Part shown: one piece after another, positions 4,455 through 9,804 of the stretch
How positions within the stretch are numbered: position 1 is the first letter of the stretch
Layout of the letters: every line of letters starts with the position of its first letter
NCBI GenBank assembly: GCA_002317115.1
Contig: DCIP01000195.1
Location: forward strand, 1-9,804
DNA length: 9,804 bases
Direction of reading: 5' to 3'
DNA from: Candidatus Scybalocola fimicaballi
GTDB taxonomy: Bacteria > Bacteroidota > Bacteroidia > Bacteroidales > Paludibacteraceae
Position numbers and translations under genes: made by a program
The notes under the pieces: generated by a model
Seen by the model: the letters and a program-made list of their open reading frames with translations, nothing else
What the model was told of the DNA's origin: nothing
The model's database searches: none

Positions 4455-7400
4455 TTATTTCTGATTCTCTTTCGGCTTCCTAATCCTCATCAAATCCCTG
4501 AATGTGTCGGCTTCTTTCGTCACCACAAATCCTATGCCTTCGGTGCCTGATCCTGAACGATAGAATTCGGTGTTGGTGTGGTGGTAGCCTTTCAATCGCA
4601 ATGTGCCACTCTTGTTTAGTTTATACTCCAAATCAAAGTTTTTGGTGATCTCATCCTCGGAATTATTCTGATATCCAAAATCAGTGCTGAAAATCAAACG
4701 GTCGTTGAAGAACGAACGTGAAAGCGACAAGCTCATTTCCATGTCACTTCCATCGGACTGGCCCGACGACATGTCAGCTCCAATCGTCCAGCTGCTACCA
4801 AGCACATCGCCAAAGATTGTGTTCATTCCATTGGATATGCTCGACGATACGATTGATGTGAGCATACTTGTGCCGACGCTGCTCGACTGCGACTCTGATA
4901 TCGTATAGAATGTGCCGAATCCAAGGATGTAGGCGAACTCTTTGATCTTCAAGTCGTCGGTATTGATGATTCCCTGCAGACGCTGGTTGAGGTCGTCTCC
5001 GGCGTTAGGCAAGGTGACGTCGTACGATAGATTAAACTTATTCATAGTTCCGTTGATGCCAAGTCTCGCTCCCACAGTCTGACGTGTACTTGTAAGCGTC
5101 GGATCGTTGGCAAACGATTCATCAAGTGTGGCAAGGTCGGCTCGTGTGGTATATAGCGCCGACAAATCGAATCTTAGTGTCTCAAGTCGTCCTCCGACGT
5201 TGATCGTACCACCCTTCTCAATGGCAAACGTTTTCTGCGGCAAACTTGAGATCTTCATCTTGAGCTGGCCTTCCTCTATGACATAATCACCATACAGTTT
5301 GAATTCATCCGACGTTGTTGTATACTCGACGCGCATGTTTCCACCACCCTTCAGTGAGCATTTATCACCTGAGGTGCGAGAAAGGATCACCGTCGTCTCT
5401 GTATTGTCTGTCACTTTCAAATCCACACTCGCGTCGATATTAAACTTTGGCTCTTCCTTTGGTTTATCCACATCCATAGTATCATGCGACACAAAGACAA
5501 TTGTGGAATACTCACTCGCAGATGACGCACTTTCCGGAAGCACAACCGTGATCACGGCACTCTCCCCCGTCGTCACATTTCCACGTATCGAGGCTCCTTC
5601 CATGTCGCCAGCCACACGCAAACGACCATCCGCGGTCAGTTTTCCATACACCATCTCATCCTTGTCCTTCGGATTATTGAGCAGTAGGAAATCATTCAGT
5701 GACAGTGTGGCAATATACTTTATATTCTTGAAATTATTGTGCTCGATATTACAATCCAACTTGGCTATACGTCCATAGTCGTCCACAATCTTCGCTCCGT
5801 TGATCTTCATGCTTGTCGGAGTGAAGAGAATACTGTCATTCAATCTATATGAGGCTTTATTGGCCTTGACTTTCGCCAACACCTTATCCAGATAGATATA
5901 TCCCTTCACCTCAGGTTCAGTCATTTTTCCTGAGACGTTGATATTCGCAGAGACGGATCCTGTCAACTTGTCAAGATAGTCGTCAATAGCTGTCTGTGCT
6001 GTCTCCAAAGGATACTCTTTCATTCTGATTCTCATCAGCAACGAGTCACTTCCAAGCGACACATATCCAGCAGCAGACGCCACATCCATTGTGTCACGAA
6101 TGACAGACACTCTTGTCATGATCGCCTTCTTCTCTGGGCTCCATCCGCAACGCACATTCAAATCACCCACCCAGACGGAATCGATTGTAAGTGAGTCGAC
6201 GCGAAGATTTTTCGTTCCCAATCGAGGCATGTCGCTCAACAATCCGCTCGCATTCACATCTCCAGTGATGAATCCGGAAAGCGGAATACCCATACGTAAT
6301 TTGGAAAGCACACTGGAAATGGACATGCTGTCGAATGAGACCTTCAAAGAATCGCTCGTACGGTCGCTGACCATTCCGTCGACAAGAAGGATTTTGCGAT
6401 CATCTTCGGTAAGTCCGAAATGCTCAATCTTAGTTCGTCCTTCCTGACTTGCCGTAATCACCGACGGCTCGAATCCAATAAGGAGATCACGAAGCAAAAG
6501 GTCGCTCGGCATAAAGAAAGTCTTAAGCAAAACCTCCTTAGAAATGGAGTCCTTAGGGAATGTAAGCAAGGCCTTAATATCTCCGGTAATCTTCTGATTC
6601 TCATCGAAATTATCGTATGAGAAAGTTGTAAGGGCGACGTCGTTCTCCAATTCCGTGGCGAGATCAAACTTAATAGGTTTCATCTCCTTGGCGTAAACAA
6701 TAGTCTGAATATCACCCATATACATACTCTCCTTCTGCTTGAATGAGAAGTCGATTCCCTTCGCCACAATTCCATTATAGACTACACTGTCGACGTTCAG
6801 GAATGCCCCCATCCTACCCAAAGAATCAGAGATATTGAACGTCATCTTCATCTCCGTCATCGAGACCGGAATATCCAAGAAATCGAAGACAGGAGCGGCG
6901 TCTTTGACATCCACCTGCAGACGGAAAGCGTTGTTGGCGATTGTTGTGTCAATACCATCTTGAATCTTATGGTCGAAAAATGTAGGAAGATACGGATGGA
7001 GAATATTCACCACACTTGCCTCTATCGCATTCACATTATAGCGTCCACCCAAAGTGACATCAAGCATTTTGTTTCGGACCTGCACCTGTCGACGCAGATC
7101 TCTGTCGTCGGCAGTGACACTGATCTTGCCGACATCAAGCTTCTTCTCCCCCTTAGTGATGATCAGAGAATCTATATCTGTCTGGCCTACAATATCGTTG
7201 AGCGACGACATTATCATTCGGCTGTCGAGATTAAGCGAAACAGAGAGATCATTCCAAGTGGAATCCACGACACCCAACTTATACGGAGAAAATTCCTTCA
7301 CGCCTCCATTCACCATGTAGACGCTCTTCTCCGACGGGATGTAAGAGGCAGACAACGAAGCCGAGCCAAACGGTTCAGAGAATGAGACGTCGGCAGAGGC

Positions 7401-8885
7401 AGCATTGGAAGAGTAAGATGCGGAATCTATCTTTAGCGACGTCGCCACAATCTTATCGTAGGCAAGATAAGGCACACCACCCTTCGCCTTAACCAGCATA
7501 CCGACAGTATCCACCATGAGATTGACATCCACGTCAAGTTTGGCTTTCAAACGAGTGGTATCGCCAATCAGTTTTGCGATATTGGCAGTGTCTGTGAGCA
7601 GATAGCATTCGACATTTAGCAAATCCTTCTGCTTGTTGTAAGTAAGATTTCCCTCACTTTTAAGTTTGGCTACAGGAGTATTGGCTGATAAATCAAATAT
7701 CAGATTATTAGCATTTCCGTTTGCTTTAAGATTAGTGCCGAATGGAAACAAACGTTTGATTATATCATTGTTTTCCAGCGTAGTGTCCACCATAGCAAGG
7801 AAATCGCCGTTGTCGGCTGACACTAAGATATCAGCAGTATACGACGACTTCTTATAGTCGTAGCAATTACTCATGGATGCCACAGCGTGGAGTAAAGCAT
7901 CCTCACAATCAATATTCAGCACATCCACATTCACCTTTGGCAATGTTCCCTTAGCCGACATATAAATATTGATTGGAGAATGGTGTTGAGCCAAGACAGG
8001 AGCGAAAGGAGCTATTTCCGAAAGCACCACCGTCGACGGAGCGATATCCACCTTATATTCGCCAAGATGAAGTGCAGCGTCGATATTGTCGAGAATAGCA
8101 GGATAACTCCATGCTATATCATTGATTATCATATTAGATTTAGGTGTTTGCAAAGCAATCTGTTTAGCTGAGAAGCCATCCGAAAGCATTGCGAAATCAA
8201 GAATTTTAAGATCGTTGATTCTGACGTGGGAAATATCATCCGTAGCAGAAAGATGAGTGATTTCAGCACGCAGATTGTCGGTGTGGATTGATTGCAGGCT
8301 TCCGATAATCTCCACGTCGGACAAATGAATATGGTTGTAATCGAACACCGCCACATCATCAACGTTGCCGGCATACGACGAATCTACAATATCATATTTA
8401 AGGAATCCCCTTGTGAGGGCGATATCCGATATTTCCAGGTCGAAATTCGACGAGGAAGTATCGACCTCAGTTGTATCCGACGACGAAAATGCGTCTATCA
8501 GATAATCAAGATTATACACGTCTTCCTTGCTTGAGACGTAGATTTTGAAACTGTCGAGATGAGCTTTCGACAGCGTCAGTTTGGAATCCGACCAAACAGT
8601 GACTGGATTGCAGCCAGCCTCCAACCTATGGATATAGGCAAGAGTGTCGTTGTTGCAGTCGGGAAGGTAGAGATCCTCCATCACCACGTCGCCTTTCAAA
8701 CTTATACCGACGTAGCCGACCGAGATATCTACACCGAATTTTTCTTTGACCACTGATGTCACTTTCTGAGTGATAGCGGTCTGAACTGCTGGAATTGTGA
8801 GCGACCCACATAACAACAAAAGCAACAGCAGGATAATACCCACCGTTGCTATCGTTATCTTTATTATCTTTCCAGCCACATTCAT
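4455..8885 (-). CDS. tamB: TamB-like translocation/assembly module protein (DUF490)
   Basis: This 1476-residue protein is in the usual size range for Bacteroidetes TamB proteins. The N-terminus has a single membrane anchor (about residues 7-31, with a run of seven Leu) followed by an AsmA/TamB-like segment, PAVQTAITQKVTSVVKEKFG, then VDISVGYVGISLKGDVVMEDLYL. The long middle consists of beta-strand repeats with frequent LxVDSxxI-type stretches, as in the periplasm-spanning hydrophobic groove of this family. The last 400 or so residues fit the TamB C-terminal domain (DUF490/PF04357), including GDDLNQRLQGIINTDDLKIKEF and FGTFYT near residues 1295-1330, then barrel-like strands and ...KEADTFRDLMRIRKPKENQK. 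TamB-type proteins bridge inner and outer membranes. They work with the Omp85 protein TamA in outer-membrane protein assembly, and recent work on the family supports phospholipid transport. No tamA gene lies in this window. The start is 15 nt after a rhodanese-like lipoprotein gene, so the two are probably cotranscribed. Confidence 0.92.
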   Translation of the reverse strand: MNVAGKIIKITIATVGIILLLLLLLCGSLTIPAVQTAITQKVTSVVKEKFGVDISVGYVGISLKGDVVMEDLYLPDCNNDTLAYIHRLEAGCNPVTVWSDSKLTLSKAHLDSFKIYVSSKEDVYNLDYLIDAFSSSDTTEVDTSSSNFDLEISDIALTRGFLKYDIVDSSYAGNVDDVAVFDYNHIHLSDVEIIGSLQSIHTDNLRAEITHLSATDDISHVRINDLKILDFAMLSDGFSAKQIALQTPKSNMIINDIAWSYPAILDNIDAALHLGEYKVDIAPSTVVLSEIAPFAPVLAQHHSPINIYMSAKGTLPKVNVDVLNIDCEDALLHAVASMSNCYDYKKSSYTADILVSADNGDFLAMVDTTLENNDIIKRLFPFGTNLKANGNANNLIFDLSANTPVAKLKSEGNLTYNKQKDLLNVECYLLTDTANIAKLIGDTTRLKAKLDVDVNLMVDTVGMLVKAKGGVPYLAYDKIVATSLKIDSASYSSNAASADVSFSEPFGSASLSASYIPSEKSVYMVNGGVKEFSPYKLGVVDSTWNDLSVSLNLDSRMIMSSLNDIVGQTDIDSLIITKGEKKLDVGKISVTADDRDLRRQVQVRNKMLDVTLGGRYNVNAIEASVVNILHPYLPTFFDHKIQDGIDTTIANNAFRLQVDVKDAAPVFDFLDIPVSMTEMKMTFNISDSLGRMGAFLNVDSVVYNGIVAKGIDFSFKQKESMYMGDIQTIVYAKEMKPIKFDLATELENDVALTTFSYDNFDENQKITGDIKALLTFPKDSISKEVLLKTFFMPSDLLLRDLLIGFEPSVITASQEGRTKIEHFGLTEDDRKILLVDGMVSDRTSDSLKVSFDSMSISSVLSKLRMGIPLSGFITGDVNASGLLSDMPRLGTKNLRVDSLTIDSVWVGDLNVRCGWSPEKKAIMTRVSVIRDTMDVASAAGYVSLGSDSLLMRIRMKEYPLETAQTAIDDYLDKLTGSVSANINVSGKMTEPEVKGYIYLDKVLAKVKANKASYRLNDSILFTPTSMKINGAKIVDDYGRIAKLDCNIEHNNFKNIKYIATLSLNDFLLLNNPKDKDEMVYGKLTADGRLRVAGDMEGASIRGNVTTGESAVITVVLPESASSASEYSTIVFVSHDTMDVDKPKEEPKFNIDASVDLKVTDNTETTVILSRTSGDKCSLKGGGNMRVEYTTTSDEFKLYGDYVIEEGQLKMKISSLPQKTFAIEKGGTINVGGRLETLRFDLSALYTTRADLATLDESFANDPTLTSTRQTVGARLGINGTMNKFNLSYDVTLPNAGDDLNQRLQGIINTDDLKIKEFAYILGFGTFYTISESQSSSVGTSMLTSIVSSSISNGMNTIFGDVLGSSWTIGADMSSGQSDGSDMEMSLSLSRSFFNDRLIFSTDFGYQNNSEDEITKNFDLEYKLNKSGTLRLKGYHHTNTEFYRSGSGTEGIGFVVTKEADTFRDLMRIRKPKENQK

Positions 8886-8900
8886 AGTGTCTGTCAGTCT

Positions 8901-9425
8901 TTATTCCTTCACATCAGGGAACTGATTCAAGAAATCAGAAGTCTTACCCATCAAAAGGAAAATCTTCTTCTTACCCCAGCCCATAGCCGAAAGTCTACCA
9001 GCTACATGAAGAGTGAAAGTAGAAGCTCCGTTATCAGTGATCAAAATGAATTTTGAGTGAGTTGGATCAAGACGCTCAAGCTCAGTATAGATGAACTCAT
9101 CATCATAATAGAATGCGTCGTCATTCTCAAGCGGAATAGAGATTGCATTCTTCACATGACCCGCATTGTACTCAGCAGCAGAACGAGTGTCAACCACGAT
9201 AGTAGTCTCAGCTGCATTGTTAGTCAAACCATTGTAAAAAGCCTCTGCAGTAGCTCCAGACATCTGATCTATCACGCCTCCAGACGGACGGTTTGGATCA
9301 AGGTTAAATACCCCTTGCTTATTGCTGTTGTTATCATCGTCGTCATCGGAATGACAAGAAGAAATTGAAACAGCAGCAAAAGTTGATAGAGCTACGAAAG
9401 CTAAAGTCCTAAAAAATCTTTTCAT
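8901..9425 (-). CDS. Surface lipoprotein with a rhodanese-like domain lacking the catalytic Cys
   Basis: This protein has 174 residues. The signal peptide ends ISS|C, with Cys24 the lipid-attachment site, and is followed by HSDDDDDNN. This closely fits the acidic lipoprotein export signal of Bacteroides, so display on the outer surface is likely. Residues about 50-172 form a rhodanese-homology domain: TIVVDTRSAAEYNAGHVKNA at 75-94 is the CH2A-like motif, and SAMGW at 146-150 with FLLMGKTSDF at 156-165 correspond to the C-terminal part. In active rhodaneses the active-site loop reads roughly [VI]-Y-C-x-x-G-x-R-S. Here it is FILITDNGAST (126-136), which puts Thr130 at the Cys position. Sulfurtransferase activity through a persulfide is therefore not expected, and a binding or scaffold role is more likely. 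The gene leads an apparent two-gene operon with tamB. A promoter and a leader with possible secondary structure precede it. Confidence 0.85.
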   Translation of the reverse strand: MKRFFRTLAFVALSTFAAVSISSCHSDDDDDNNSNKQGVFNLDPNRPSGGVIDQMSGATAEAFYNGLTNNAAETTIVVDTRSAAEYNAGHVKNAISIPLENDDAFYYDDEFIYTELERLDPTHSKFILITDNGASTFTLHVAGRLSAMGWGKKKIFLLMGKTSDFLNQFPDVKE

Positions 9426-9464
9426 GATAACTATGATTTAAACATCCTAATTTTAACAAAAACA

Positions 9465-9541
9465 GGCTAAAGTATAGGTAACCCATTGATTATTACTACA
9501 TTACCATCATCAAACAATATAATATAAACCACTCTTTAGCC
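9465..9541 (-). promoter_or_regulatory. Possible structured 5' leader of the rhodanese-tamB operon
   Basis: On the transcript strand GGCTAAAG (9541-9534) lies at the predicted 5' end and is perfectly complementary to CTTTAGCC (9472-9465), 61 nt further on. Inside the loop GGTAA (9505-9501) can pair with TTACC (9481-9477). The leader runs on for about 40 nt to the ATG at 9425. I recognise no known riboswitch or leader family. An 8-bp match over this distance in AT-rich DNA could be chance, but its position exactly at the predicted start of transcription is suggestive. Confidence 0.35.
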
Positions 9542-9546
9542 ATGGA

Positions 9547-9578
9547 CAAAAATAGACAAATTATCTCTGAGTTGCAAA
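9547..9578 (-). promoter_or_regulatory. Promoter of the rhodanese-tamB operon
   Basis: On the minus strand TTTG (9578-9575) is followed after 20 nt by TATTTTTG (9554-9547), a full match to the Bacteroidetes primary-sigma pattern. The predicted start of transcription is near 9541, giving a leader of about 115 nt. Confidence 0.75.
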
Positions 9579-9804
9579 GTTTTTTCAGTCAAAATAATTT
9601 ATCTCCACAATGCCACGTCGTATTCTTCAAAATCTTTGATTTCCCTGAATACTCAAAAGCACCCGTATTCAGGATGCTTTTGTGATTTATTTGAATACAG
9701 GTAGATTTTGAATACAAGTCTGCTAGCGTAGTCGATCTTACACTCTTCTTAGCGATACATTTGGGTGAAATGGGCATGTGATCCCGTTATTGATTAAGAC
9801 TTTT
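9579..9804. other. Right-edge intergenic stretch with overlapping hairpins and TGAATAC copies
   Basis: I see no convincing gene here. CCTGAATAC (9644-9652) pairs perfectly with GTATTCAGG (9665-9673). CAAAAGCA (9654-9661) pairs with TGCTTTTG (9675-9682), extended by two G-C pairs past one mismatch. The two hairpins share bases and exclude each other. TTTGAATACA occurs at 9690-9699 and 9707-9716, and TGAATAC also lies in the first hairpin arm. A plus-strand TACATTTG box (9756-9763) without a -33 partner points out of the window. Confidence 0.45.

Noticed and set aside
5299..5778. 159-residue plus-strand ORF inside tamB
   Set aside because: It is antisense to a continuous 1476-codon gene, with no promoter, signal or family resemblance. 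The same applies to the ORFs at 6091-6447 and 6960-7385.
9589..9777. 62-residue minus-strand ORF (begins MPISPKCIAKK)
   Set aside because: It has no recognisable family, no signal and no promoter, and it spans the hairpins and TGAATAC repeats. A real small gene cannot be excluded, but nothing supports it.

Overview
The window looks like a chromosomal segment of a Bacteroidota (Bacteroidales) bacterium, probably Prevotella- or Bacteroides-like. The grounds are TAnnTTTG/TTTG promoter boxes, lipoproteins whose lipid-attachment Cys is followed by an acidic surface-export tail, Fib_succ_major and BspA-type surface domains, and a long TamB-like protein. Base composition is uneven: sampled lines run from 13/60 G+C (1321-1380) to 39/60 (2641-2700). 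The left half is a patchwork of small genes and repeats. The right half is an ordinary envelope operon.

Left half (1-4391). The 3' end of a BspA/DUF285-type gene enters at the left edge. Two short palindromes and a T-run follow, then the first of three Fib_succ_major paralogs (383-1015, +). That gene converges on an AT-rich predicted outer-membrane barrel protein (1734-1039, -). A 200-bp divergent promoter region separates the barrel gene from a HipB-like antitoxin/regulator (1947-2294, +). The regulator's promoter lies between two near-identical palindromic operators. Its partner hipA is reduced to a 21-codon stub that still overlaps the hipB stop codon. Two intergenic repeats follow. Paralog 2 (3196-2558, -) and paralog 3 (3567-4391, +) then stand head to head. 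The three paralogs share a domain but have different N-terminal anchors: a membrane helix, a signal peptide of uncertain type, and a surface-export lipoprotein signal with a repeated hydrophilic linker.

Right half (4407-9804, transcribed leftwards). A hairpin separates paralog 3 from tamB. Upstream of tamB by 15 nt is a surface lipoprotein with a rhodanese-like domain in which Thr replaces the catalytic Cys. A well-formed promoter (9547-9578) and a leader of about 115 nt with a possible long-range stem precede this operon. The last 226 bp hold no convincing gene but carry two overlapping hairpins and a cluster of TGAATAC copies.

Most notable is the orphaned HipB module: regulator, paired operators and the C-terminal LEW tail are intact while the toxin is gone. 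Second are the possible structured leader of the rhodanese-tamB operon and the non-catalytic rhodanese coupled to TamB. I see no convincing complete new defence or mobile system.
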